Shown here piece after piece: positions 52,311 to 63,479 of a stretch of 64,000 bases of DNA. Every line of letters begins with the position of its first letter. Position 1 is the first letter of the stretch. Made by a program: the position numbers and the translations under genes. The notes below the pieces were generated by a model. It was given only the letters and a program-made list of their open reading frames with translations. It had not been told where the DNA came from and ran no database searches. This DNA comes from Lethocerus indicus. Lineage: Eukaryota > Arthropoda > Insecta > Hemiptera > Belostomatidae. The stretch is from NCBI GenBank assembly GCA_019843655.1, contig JACDQD010000106.1:2418001-2482000 (forward strand), read 5' to 3'.

Positions 52311-55300
52311 GCCACGGATAGCGGGGGTCGTGGGGGAAGTTCCGGATGGACCGACGAGTAGGTGGCCGGAGAGAGGATATGAGTGGTCGAATGGATAGCG
52401 GGGTCATAGGGGATGTTTCGGGCGGCAAGGCGGGTAAGTGGCCGGAGGGTGGATGTGAGTTGTCGATTGAATAGCGGGGGTTGTGGGGGAAGTTCCAGAT
52501 GGACCGGCGAGTTGGTGGCCGAAAGGAGGATGTGAGTTGTCGACGGGCTAGCGGGGGTCATGGGGGATGTTCCGGGTGGCACGGCGAGAAGCTGGCCGGA
52601 GGGAGTATGTGAGTTGTCGATTGCATAGCGGGGGTTGTGAGGGAGGTTCTGGGTGGCACGGCGGTACGAGGTCGGGGAGGATATGTGTGGTTGACGGGCT
52701 AGCGGGGTCGAGGGGGATGTTCCAGGTGGCACGGCAGGAAACTGGCCGGAGGGAGTATGAGTTGTCGATTGCATAGCGGGGGTTGTGGGAGGTTCTGGGT
52801 GGCACGGCAGGTACGAGAGGTCGGGGGGGGAGGATGTGAGTTGTCGATTGGATAGAGGGGGTCGTGAGGGAGGTTCTGGGTGCCACGGCGGGTAATTGGC
52901 CGGAGGGAGGATGTGAGTTGTCGACGGGCTAGCGGGGGTCGTGGGGGATGTTCCGGGCGGCAAGACGGGTAATTGGCCGGAGGGAGGATGTGAGTTGTCG
53001 ACGGGCTAGCGGGGGTCGTGAGGGAGGTTCCGGGTGGACCGGCGGGTAGGAGGCCGGGGGGAGGATATGAGTGGTCGACGGGCTAGCGGGGGTCGTGGGG
53101 GATGTTCCGGGCGGCAAGACGGGTAATTGGCCGGAGGGAGGATGTGAGTTGTCGACGGGCTAGCGGGGGTCGTGGGGGAGGTTCCGGGTGGACCGGCGGG
53201 TAGGAGGCCGGGGGGAGGATATGAGTGGTCGACGGGCTAGCGGGGGTCGTGGGGAATGTTACGGGTGGCACGGCGAGTAGGTGGCCGGAGGGAGGATGTG
53301 AGTTGTCGATTGGATAGCGGGGGTCGTGGGGGATGTTCCGGGTGGCACGGCGGGTAGGTGGCCGGAGGGAGGATGTGAGTTGTCGATTGGATAGAGGGGG
53401 TCGTGGGGGATGTTCCGGGTGGCACGGCGGGTAGATAGGCCGGGGGGAGGATGTGAGTAGTCGATTGGATAGCGGGTCGTGGGGAAGTTCCGGGTGGCCG
53501 GCGTGGTAGGAGGCCGGGGGAGGATGTGAGGTCGACAGGCTAGAGGGTCTGGGAAGGTTCCGGCCGGCAGGTGGGAGGCCGGAGAGGAGGATGTGAGTTG
53601 TCGACGGGCTGGCGGGGGTCGTGAGGGAGTTTCCGGGCGGCACGGCGGCTACAGGAGGGGGGAGGATGATGAACGAGGTCGATCGGGCAACACGTGGGGG
53701 TCGTGAGGGAATGTTACGGTGGCACGGCGGTGGCCGGAGGGGAGGATGTGAAGTTGTCGATAGGAATGTCAACGTGTATGGGGAAACGGACGGAGGGAGA
53801 GGCCGGAGGAATATGAGTGTCGACGGGCTCGAAAGCGGTGAGGACACAGCGGAGGGGAGGATCGACGGGCTGCAGGGGGTCGTGAAATGGGGTTCAGGTG
53901 TGACGGTGGACGGCGGGTACACCGGGGAGGAGGCGTGGTGGTCGACGCGGCGGGGGTCGTGGGGGATGTAAAGGCACGGCGAGTAGGTGGCCGGGAGAGG
54001 ATGTGAGTTGTTGTCGGTGGATAGCAGGGGTCGTGGGGAGTTCCGGGCGGCACGGCGGGTAGGAGGCCAGGGCAGGATATGAATGGTCGACGGTCGATAG
54101 CGGGGTCGTGGGGAATGTTCATGGCACGGCAGTAGGTGGCCGGAGGAGGATGTGGAGTTGTCGACGTGGATGGCAGGGTCGTGGGGAGGTTTTCCGGGTG
54201 GCAAGGCGGAGGTAAATGGCCGGAGGGAGGATATGGTTGTCGGTGAATCGCGGGGTCGTGGGGATGTTCAGGGCAGCACGGCAGGTGGAGGAGGCCGGAG
54301 GAGGATGGAGTTGTCGGTGGATAGAAGGGTCGTGACGGGCCAGGTTCTGGGTGGCACGGCGGAGTACGAAGGCCGGAGGAGACGCAGGGCTAGCGTGGGT
54401 CGTGAGGGACGGTCCGGGCGGCACGGAGTAGGCCGGAGGGAGGATGAGTTGTCGACAGGCTGAGGGTCGTGGAGGAGGTTCCGGGTGGCACGGCGGGTAG
54501 GAGGCCAGGGGGAGGATATGCGTGGTCGACGGGCTGGCAGTGGGTCGTGGGGACGGTTCGGGCGGTAGCAGGCGGCTAGTAGGCCGGGGGCAAGAGGATG
54601 TGAGTTGTCGACAGGCTGGCGGTGTGGGGGTCGGAGGGAGTTCAGGTGGCAGCGGGTAGAGGCAGGGCAGGATGATGAATGGTCGACAGTGCTGGGGGTT
54701 CCGTGGGGGGGAGGGAATACAGGTGGCGGCAGGAGGATGTGAGGTGTCGACAGAGGGAGGTAGGGAGGCCGGAGGATATGCCGGAGGATGTGAGTTGTCG
54801 AGTTGTCGACAGGCAGGGAATGAGGAGGTCCGGGCGGCAGGCGGGTAGGAGCGTAAGCCAGGGGAGGATGTGAGTTGTCGACGAAGGCTGGCGGGGTCGT
54901 GGGGAATGTTCCGTGCGGCACGGCGGGGCAGGCCGGAGGAGGATGTGGAAAGTTGTTGTCGGTGGATAGAGGTGGGGAGGAGGTTCAGGGTGCCACGGCG
55001 GGGGTAGTGAGGCCAGGAGGAGGTGGTCGACAGGCTAGCGTGGTCGTGGGGAAGGTTCCGGGCGGCAAGGAGGGGGAGGATGTGAAGTTGTCGACAGGCT
55101 AGTAGTCGTGAAGGGAGGTGTCACGGCGGGTTGTCGAAACGCGGGGTCGTGGTGGGGAGGAGTTCAGGTGGCACGGCAGTGTAGGAGAGCCAGAGAGGAG
55201 GATGGAATGGTCATTGTCGAGTGGCGGCACAGGGGCAGGGGGTGTGGGGAGGTTCCGGGCAGCAATGGCGGAGGAGAGCCGGAGGGAGGATGTGAGCTGT

Positions 55301-57120
55301 CGGGGGTCGTGGGGAAGGGCTAGCAGGAGTCGTGAGGGATGTTCAGGCGGGCGGGTAGGAGAGCCGGAGGGAGGATGTGAGTTGTCGACAGAGCAGGTCG
55401 GTCGTGGGAGGGGACGGCGGTAGGAGGCCGGAGGGAGGATGTGGAGTTGTCGACAGGGTAGCAGCGTGGGGAGGAGGGCGGCAGCAGGTCGAGTATAGGA
55501 GGGAGGAAGAGTTGTCGACGGGCGGGGGGTAGAGGCTGAGGAGGTGGTCGTAGGAGTCGTGAGGTTCAGGGCAGCACGGCGTAGGAGGCGGGGAGGATGG
55601 TGGAAGGCAGAGGGCTGGCGGGGGAGGATGTGAGTTGTCGGGGCTGAGGGTCGTGAGGGGCGGGCAGGCACACGGAGGGTAGGAGGCAGGAGGAGTCTAG
55701 ATGTGATTGTCGAAAGTCGTGTCGACAAACCGGGGGAGGATGGAGCAGTGGCAAGCAATCCGGGGAGGAAGATGGGTAGTCGACGGGGCGAGGGTCGTTG
55801 TCGATAGCAGGGCAAGGCACGGGAAGGTGGAGGCCGGGGAGGGTGGATTGGTCGATTCCCGGGCGGCACGGGGGGTAAGGAGGAAGTCGGGTTCGGGTAC
55901 AGGCGTGGCAGGAGAGCGTGAATACTTAGGCTGTCGTGGAATAAGAGAGAGCCAGGGGAGGATTTCCGCAGGTAGGCCAGGGGAGGATGTTGAGGCCACG
56001 GCCAAAGCAGGTAGGAGGGTCGGCAGGCGGGTGGCCGGGGAGGAAGGAGTGACGACAGGCTAAAGGCAGGAGTCGTCGGGCTCAGGCCCGGGGTCGTGGG
56101 GGAGGTTAGGATGTGAGTTGTCGACAGGCGACGGGAAGCGGCAGGTAGCGAGGGTGGGGCTAGCGAGGTTTGTCAGCACGGAGGGTGGGAGGCCGGAGGA
56201 TGTGAGTTGTCGACGGGCTGGCGAGGTCGTGGCCGGGGCGGCGGCGGGTAGGAGGCCGGGGGAGGATGTGAGTTGTCGTAGGGTCTAGGGCAGGCACGGC
56301 GGGTAGGAGGAGGTGAGGGAGGATGGAGGGACGGGCTAGCGAGGGTCGTAGGGCTATGGGAGGTTCCAGGCGGCAGGCACGGCGGGTAGGAGGCCGGGGG
56401 AGTTGATGTGTGTCGACGGGTCTGGGAGAGCCGGGGAGGAGGATGTGAGTTGTCTAGGGTCCCGGGCAGCACAGGCGGGTAGGAGGCCGGGGGAGGATGT
56501 GAGTTCGACGGGCTAGCGAGGAGGGCGGAGGGAGGCGGCGGCGGCACGGCGGGTGGAGGCCGAGGGAGGATGGAGTGTCGACAGGGCCAGCGAGGGTCGT
56601 GGGCTGGTCTCAGGGCGGCACGGCGGCAGTAGGGCGGCGGCGGGTGGGAGGCCGGGGAGGATGAGTTGTCGACAGGCTAGCGAGGGGGTCGTAGAGGGAG
56701 GTTCCGGCGGCACGGCGGGTAGGAGGCCGGGGGAGGCAGTCGACGAGGAAGGTCGAGTTCGTGAGGTCGACGGCTAGCGAGGGTCGTGATGTTGTTCAGG
56801 GCGGCACGGCGGGTAGGTGGCAGGGGAGGATGAGTGTCGACAGGCTAGCGAGGGTCGTGGGGAAGGTTCCGGGCGCACGGCGGTAGGAGGCCGGGGAGGA
56901 TGTGAGGTTGTCGACGGGCTAGGCGGGGGTCGTGGGGGTGGCACCGGGCGGAGCAGGGGGCGGGAGGTGGTCAGGAGGCGGGTGAGCTAGGAGGATGTGA
57001 GTTGTCGACGGGAGGATGGAGTGTGAGTTGTCGACAGGGCTAGTAGGTGTGAGCGGTCGACAGAGGAGGGAGATCGTCGGGGAGGGAGGGGGTTCGGGGC
57101 GGCACCAGTTTATTCAGGAG
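52311..57120. repeat. G-rich satellite, unit about 77 bp
   Basis: Roughly 60 tandem units. Well-preserved units contain GATGTGAGTTGTCGA, then GGATAGCGGGGG (type A) or CGGGCTAGCGGGGG (type B), TCGTGGGGGATGTTCCGGG, GGCACGGCGGGTAGG and GGCCGGAGGGAG. GATGTG recurs at 53295, 53372 and 53450. Two consecutive 154-bp dimers (52921-53074 and 53075-53228) are nearly identical, so there is higher-order structure. From about 53.5 kb rightward, units shorten and fill with small indels. The plus strand is strongly G-rich, and each good unit has four G tracts able to form a quadruplex. Long minus-strand open frames here (up to 373 codons) reflect the lack of stop codons in the unit and are not genes. Confidence 0.93.
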
Positions 57121-57700
57121 GCCGGAAGGCCCGTCGACCCCGGTCCTGCGTGTCTAAACCTATCTTAAGAGGGAGTTAGTAAAAATGCGAAACAGAGCTG
57201 GTTATGGTACTGTGTGGTGTGGGACTGAATGCCGCTAGGTCCCGGCACCGATTACAGTACAGTGTGCCCAGACATTTGGTGGAAGGATTATTGAGACAGT
57301 TTTGTTTTTGATTCAATTAATACATAGTGGTACATGGCCGTTCTTACGAACGAGACTATATATTTATTATAGCCTAACAAATAGGCGATTCCGGTATCCA
57401 ATGCTACCGGTAACACACAATATTCTTCTTAGAGGGCCAGGCGGCTTTTTAGCCGCTTTTAAACTGAGCAAGAACAGGTCTGTGATGAACTTTTAGATGT
57501 TCAGGGTTGCACCCGAACTATACCGAAGGGAATTCAGACTGTTTCCCCTTGGTCCAAGAGGCCGGGAAACCCCGCTGAACCTTCGTGTTAACATTGCATA
57601 TCGCAATTGTTCCCCATGTGAACCCTCGGCGGACCGTACGAGGTTTCGGTTGCGGCGGAGGAGGGATTTATCCTTACATTATCTAGATTTGTTATTTCTA
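57121..57700. other. Unique spacer between two satellites
   Basis: About 580 bp of ordinary composition, with no similarity to either satellite unit or to the PLE that I can see. Two short open frames (57302-57496 and 57497-57760) have no recognisable domain, and the second runs into the next satellite. It may be the remaining original DNA between two satellite blocks. Confidence 0.6.
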
Positions 57701-60700
57701 GCGCGCGGCCCAATGTGTTCGGCCGGGAGCCCCGCCTCCGGGAGAGAACAGACTTGTTGAGTCGGCCTGACCGACCACTCGTGTTTCCCTCTCGGAGTGT
57801 GTAGTGAGCGTCCCGTTGTCCGTCCCACGGTGCCCGGGATGACCACTCGTTGGCCTTTTACGAGAGGCGTCCAGCGCGCGGCCCAATGTGTTCGGCCGGG
57901 AGCCCCGCCTCCGGGAGAGAACAGACTTGTTGAGTCGGCCTGACCGACCACTCGTGTTTCCCTCTCGGAGTGTGTAGTGAGCGTCCCGTTGTCCGTCCCA
58001 CGGTGCCCGGGATGACCAGTCGTATACCTTTTACGAGAGGCGTCCAGCGCGCGGCCCAATGTGTTCGGCCGGGAGCCCGCGTAGAGAACAGACTCGGCCT
58101 GACCGACCACTCGTGTTTCCCTCTCGGGTGTGTGGCGGCGGTGCCCGGGATGACCACTCGGACCTCGAGAGGCGTCCAGCGCGTGGCCCAATGTGTTCGG
58201 CCCCCCACCTCCGGGAAGAACAGACTTGTTGAGTCGGCCTGACCGACCACTCGTGTTTCTCTCGGAGGTGTGTAGTGAGCGTCCTGACCGACCACTTGTC
58301 CGTTGCCCACGGTGCGGGATGACCACTCGTTACCTTTACGAGAGGCGTCCAGCGCGCGGCCCAATGTGTTCGGCCGGGCCCTCCGGAGAGAACAGACTTG
58401 TTGAGTCGGCCTGACCGACCACTCGTGTTTCCCTCTCGGAGTGTGTAGTGAGCGTCCGTTCCGTCCCACGGTGCCCGGGATGACCAGTCGTATACCTTTA
58501 CGAGAGGCGTCCAGCGCGGGCCCAATGTGTTCGGCCGAGCCCCGCCTCCGGGAGGGAACAGACTTGTTGAGTCGGCCTGACCGACCACTCGTGTTTCTCT
58601 CGGAGTGTGAGTGAGCGTCCCGTTGTCCGTCCCACGGTGCCCGGGATGACCACGTTACCTTTACGAGAGGCGTCGGCCCAATGTGTTCGGCCGGGAGCCC
58701 CGCCTCCGAGAGAACAGACTTGTTGAGTCGGCCTGACCGACCACTCGTGTTTCCCTCTCGGAGTGGGTGAGCGTCCCGTCGTCCGTCCCACGGTGCCCGG
58801 GATGACCAGTCGTAGACCTTTACGAGAGGCGTCCAGCGCGCGGCCCAATGTGTTCGGCCGGGAGCCCCGCCTCCAAGAACAGACTTGTTGAGTCGGCCTG
58901 ACCGACCACTCGTGTTTCCTCTCGGAGTGTGTAGTGAGCGTCCCGTTGTCCGTCCCACGGTGCCCGGATGACCAGTCGTATGGCCTTTAGTCGGCCTGAG
59001 AGGCGTCCCGTCGTCCGTCCCACGCCCGCCAGTGTATACACACGCGTCCAATGTGTTCGGCGGGAGCCAGCCCGGGCCCCACCTCGTGAGGAGAGAACAG
59101 ACTTGTTGAGTCGGCCTGACCGACCACTCGTGTTTCCCTCTCGGAGTGTGTAGTGAGCGTCCGTCGTCCGTTGCCCACGGTGCCCGGGATGACCATTCGT
59201 ATACCTTTTACGAGAGGCGTCCAGCGCGCGGCCCAATGTGTTCGGCCGGGAGCCCCGCCTCCGAGAGAGAACAGACTTGTTGAGTCGGCCTGACCGACCA
59301 CTCGTGTTTCCCTCTCGGAGTGTGTAGTGAGCGTCCCGTTGTCCGTCCCACGGTGCCCGGGATGACCACTCGTATACCTTTTACGAGAGGCGTCCAGCGC
59401 GCGGCCCAGTGTGTTCGGCCGGGAGCCCCGCCTCCGAGAGAGAACAGACTTGTTGAGTCGGCCTGACCGACCACTCGTGTTTCTCTCGGGTGTGTAGTGA
59501 GCGTCCCGTTGTCCGTCCCACGGTGCCCGGGATGACCAGGATGTGTCGGCCGGGAGCCACTCGGCCTGACCGACCACTCGTGTTTTCTCGGAGGTGTGAG
59601 TGAGCGTCCGTGTCCGTCCCACGGTGCCCGGGATGACCAGTCGTAACTTTTACGAGAGGCGTCCAGCGCGCGGCCCAGTGTGTTCGGCCGGGGCCCTGCC
59701 TCCGGGAGGAACAGACTTGTTGAGTCGGCCTGACCGACCACTCGTGTTTCCCTCTCGGGTGTGTAGTGAGCGTCCGTTGTCCGTCCCACGGTGCGGGATG
59801 ACCACTCGTTACCTTTACGAGAGGCGTCCAGCGCGCGGCCAATGTGTTCGGCCGGGCCCACCTCCGAGAGAGAACAGACTTGTTGAGTCGGCCTGACCGA
59901 CCACTCGTGTTTCCCTCTCGGAGTGTGTAGTGAGCGTCCCGTCGTCCGTCCCACGGTGCCCGGGATGACCATCGTATACCTTGGCCTTTTACGAGAGGCG
60001 TCCAGCGCGCGGCCCAATGTGTTCGGCCGAGCCCCACCTCTGAGAGAGAACAGACTTGTTGAGTCGGCCTGACCGACCACTCGTGTTTCCCTCTCGGAGT
60101 GTGTAGTGAGCGTCCCGTCGTCCGTTGCCCACGGTGCCCGGGATGACCACTCGCCTTTACGAGAGGCGTCCAGCGCGCGGCCCAATGTGTTCGGCCGGAG
60201 CCCCCCTCCTGGAGAGGAACAGACTTGTTGAGTCGGCCTGACCGACCACTCGTGTTTCCCTCTCGGGTGTGTAGTGAGCGTCCCGTCGTCCGTCCCACGG
60301 TGCCCGGGATGACCAGTCGTATACCTTTACGAGAGGCGTCCAGCGCGCGGCCCAATGTGTTCGGCCGGAGCCCGCCTCTGAGAGAACAGACTTGTTGAGT
60401 CGGCCTGACCGACCACTCGTGTTTCCCTCTCGGGTGTGTAGTGAGCGTCCGTTGTCCGTCCCACGGTGCCCGGGATGACCAGTCGTATGGCCTTTTACGA
60501 GAGGCGTCCAGCGCGCGGCCCAATGTGTTCGGCCGGGGCCCCGCCTCTGAGAACAGACTTGTTGAGTCGGCCTGACCGACCACTCGTGTTTCCCTCTCGG
60601 AGTGTGTAGTGAGCGTCCCGGAGCAACCTTTGCCGGAGATGTGCCACTCCGCCCAGGGCGGCGCGTGGCCCAATGCCCGGGAGCCCCGCACCTCCGGGAA

Positions 60701-62232
60701 GAGAACAGACTGAAGTCCAGCTCGTATGTTACCTTTACGTTGGCCTCGTTCCACGCGCGGCGTCCCGGCTCCGGGGCCCCACCCTGCCTCGTGGAGTGAG
60801 CGTCCCGTTGTCCGTTGCACAGACTTGGCTCGTTGGCCTTTACGTCAGCGCGTGGCCCAATGAGCCCCACCTCGTAAGGGAACAGACTGAAGTCCCTGAC
60901 CGACTCGTGTTTCCCTCTCGGAGTGTGGGTGAGCGTCCCGTTGTCCGTTACGGTGCCCGGGATGACCACTCGTATGGCCTTTACGAGAGGCGTCCAGCGT
61001 GGCCCAATGTGTTCGGCCGGGGCTGCGCCTCCGGGGGGAACAGACTTGTTAGTCGGCCTGACCGACCACTCGTGTTTCCCTCTCGGGTGTAGTGAGCGTC
61101 CCGTTGTCCGTTGCACGGTGCCCGGGATGACCACTCGTATAACTTTTACGAGAGGCGTCCAGCGCGCGGCCCAATGTGTTCGGCCGGGAGCCCTGCCTCC
61201 GGGGGGAACAGACTTGTTAAGTCAGCCTGACCGACCACTCGTGTTCTCTCGGAGGTGGTAGTGAGCGTCCCGTGTCCGGTGCACGGTGCCCGGATGACCA
61301 CTCGTATACCTTTACGAGAGGCGTCCAGCGCGTGGCCCAATGTGTTCGGCCGGGGCCCCTTCCGTAGGGAACAGACTTGTTAGTCGGCCTGACCGACCAC
61401 CGTGTTTCCCTCTCGGGTGTGGGTAGGAGCGTCCCGTTGTCCGTTGCACGGTGCCCGGGATGACCAGGCGTATACCTTGTTAAGGCGACCGACCACTCCC
61501 TCTCGGGTGTGGAGTGAGCGCGCGGCAGGGGAATCGTGGCCTTTACGCGCCGGGTGGCCCAGCGGCCTGCCTCCGGGAGGAACAGACTTGTTGAGTCGGC
61601 CTGACCGACCACTCGTGTTTCTCTCGGAGTGTGTAGTGAGCGTCCCGTAGTCCGTCCCACGGTGCCCGGGATGACCAGTCGTATACCTTTACGAGAGGCG
61701 TCCAGCGCGCGTGTTCGGCCGGGAGCTGCGGGGCTGCCTCCGGGAGGAGGGTAACAGACTGTTGAGTCGGCCTGACGACCACTCGTATTTCTCGGAGTGT
61801 GTAGTGAGCGTCCGTTGTCCGTCCCACGGTGCCCGGGATGACCAGTCGTATACCCACACGAGAGGCGTCCAGCGCGCGGCCCAATGTGTTCGGCTGAGGC
61901 CCTGCACTCAGGAGGAACAGATTTGTTGAGTCAGCCTGACCGACCTGTATTTCTCCAATGTTAGTAGGCGTCCCGTAGTCCGTCCCACGGTGCCCGGGAT
62001 GACCAGTCGTATACCTTTTACGAGAGGCGTCCAGCGCGCGGCCCAATGTGTTCGGCCGGGAGCCCCGCCTCCGGGAGGGAACAGACTTGTTGAGTCGGCC
62101 TGACCGACCACTCGTGTTTCCCTCTCGGAGTGTGTAGTGAGCGTCCCGTAGTCCGTCCCACGGTGCCCGGGATGACCAGTTGTATGTATACCTTTTCTAG
62201 AGGCGTCCAGCGCGCGGCCCCAATGTGTTCGG
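57701..62232. repeat. CpG-dense satellite, unit 173 bp
   Basis: Roughly 27 tandem units. CAATGTGTTCGGCC recurs at 57711, 57884 and 58057, giving exactly 173 bp for the first units; later ones are often shorter. Each unit contains GAACAGACTTGTTGAGTCGG, CCTGACCGACCACTCGTG, CTCTCGGAGTGTGTAGTGAG, CGTCCCGTTGTCCGTCCC, ACGGTGCCCGGGATGACC and ACGAGAGGCGTCCAGCG. Small dyads recur: GTCGG-CCTGA-CCGAC (57761-57775) and CTCGTA with TACGAG (59369-59387). Scrambled units occur near 58980-59095 and 60615-60905. The array is open on the minus strand in all three frames over long distances (up to 479 codons) because the unit lacks antisense stops; I do not call these genes. No similarity to rDNA or to the PLE is seen. 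Confidence 0.93.
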
Positions 62233-62368
62233 AGTGAGGATGCCCAAAAAACATCCAAAGTGCTAACCAGTGACTAACACCGCTACTGAAGATGGCGAGC
62301 AGCCGAAACCGGTCTAGCAAAAGACCAAACCAGCGAGAGGAGACAGAAACATCACGAACCTACAGTAT
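62233..62368 (+). repeat. PLE terminal repeat (right copy)
   Basis: 136 bp from AGTGAGGATGCCC to ACCTACAGTAT, the inverted counterpart of 50781-50915. The preceding bases are the truncated last 173-bp satellite unit, ending CAATGTGTTCGG at 62221-62232. Confidence 0.88.
62282..62318 (+). ncRNA. Hammerhead-like ribozyme core 1 (right PLE)
   Basis: Stem I GCTA (62282-62285) pairs with TAGC (62315-62318). The core CTGAAGA is at 62286-62292. Stem II is GGC (62294-62296) and GCC (62302-62304) with loop GAGCA and one unpaired U at 62293. GAA follows at 62305-62307, stem III is ACC and GGT without a loop (62308-62313), and C at 62314 is the predicted cleavage-site base (GUC). Hammerheads of this minimal type are established in PLE terminal repeats and would process tandem transcripts. 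The extra U before stem II is the main departure from the textbook form. Confidence 0.72.
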
Positions 62369-62838
62369 TCCAACCCCTCGCAGACCACAAAACAGGTATA
62401 TCTAATTAGTTACAGCCAGACAGGCTAACATTCTAAACGTATACACAATTCAAAACTGACAAACTACAAGACAATCGCGAACATTTGGTTTAACAAACAG
62501 TGCCTCCTCTTAAAAATCACGCCCAACTTACGTAAACGTTAACTTCAAAACTCCCTCCCCGCCCAGAAAGCAAAAAAAATCGCGGAAACCACATGGATAA
62601 AAATCAGAAATTAGGTCCCTACACATAAAAAAAGATAAAATCAAACACCACACTTATAACACTACACTTAGAAATGTCCAAATTCTTACCACAACTACTA
62701 GACTTTATAGAGGAAACCAAAACAAACGCCAAAAGGAAAAAGATGACACTCTAAACCAAAAAATCTCAAAACTGACCAAAACTTTATAACCACCCAACAC
62801 TACAAAATTTCACCCCAGAATCGTAAACCTCAACCAAC
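62369..62838 (+). pseudogene. Decayed N-terminal region of right PLE
   Basis: An A- and C-rich strand with frequent stops. One frame near 62485-62530 (NKQCLLLKITPNLRKR) recalls the N-terminal PLE pattern of a hydrophobic stretch before a P-LR motif. The rest cannot be aligned by eye. It lies between the terminal repeat and the recognisable coding region. Confidence 0.45.
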
Positions 62839-63479
62839 GTTAAATTCACCCCCTCAGAACAACAGCTACTAGAAAAAGGCCTGAAATACAACTTAAAACC
62901 CAAGAACATTAAGAATACAATCGAACGTAACATCATTGACGCGGAACTAGCTCTATCAGTAACCTCCCGGAACCCCTAAAAGAAAAAACCAGACACGCGG
63001 TCGCTAACCAATTAGAAAAAACCATAAAACACCACCCAAACAATTATCATAACAGAGAACACCAGATAGCCCGAAAAATTCAAGAAAACCAGTGCGTAAT
63101 TAAAAAAGCCGACAAAGGCAACAACACCATAGTAGTCATGACAAACGCGGAATACAACAAAAAAACCACCCAATTTATCAAAGAAAACAATTATGTAAAA
63201 CTAACCGCGGACCCCACCGAAAAATACCAAAACAACCTCCGCAACACGCTGAAAGTATGCACAAATATTATAGATAAAAAACTTAGCCACAAATTCATAA
63301 ATATGAACCCCTCAGCACCAAAATTAAACGCACTACCAAAAATTCATAAAACAGATGTCCCTATTAAGCCGGTCTTAAACCACACCACAGCCCCAACATA
63401 TAAAATAGCCAAACACATCGCTAAAATAATAAAGAAAAAATCACCCTCAACAACAATTACACAGCAAAAAACACATTAG
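62839..63479 (+). pseudogene. N-terminal and finger region of PLE reverse transcriptase (right copy)
   Basis: Frame 1 from 62839 reads VKFTPSEQQLLEKGLKYN, a conserved PLE N-terminal motif, and stops at 62977-62979. A second frame, open from about 62950 to the stop at 63477-63479, holds LPEPLKEKTRHAV, CVIKKADKGNNTIVVM, then APKLNALPKIHK and PIKPVLNHTTAPTYKIAKHI. These match the PLE order (KADKGN then LPKIHK then P-RP). A frame change therefore lies near 62950-62965. The second frame ends because of a one-base shift in the A run after AKIIKKK, the same shift as in the left copy at about 52260. No complete start-to-stop protein exists. Confidence 0.87.

Noticed and set aside
53083..54204. 373-codon Pro-rich minus-strand open frame in the 77-bp array
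   Set aside because: It reads low-complexity satellite DNA. All three antisense frames are open in the same region.
59381..60820. 479-codon minus-strand open frame in the 173-bp array
   Set aside because: It is a translation of tandem satellite units with indels. The unit lacks antisense stops and the peptide repeats with frame changes. No domain or start context is seen.
52311..62232. CRISPR-like array
   Set aside because: Repeats are contiguous without unique spacers and the context is eukaryotic satellite DNA.
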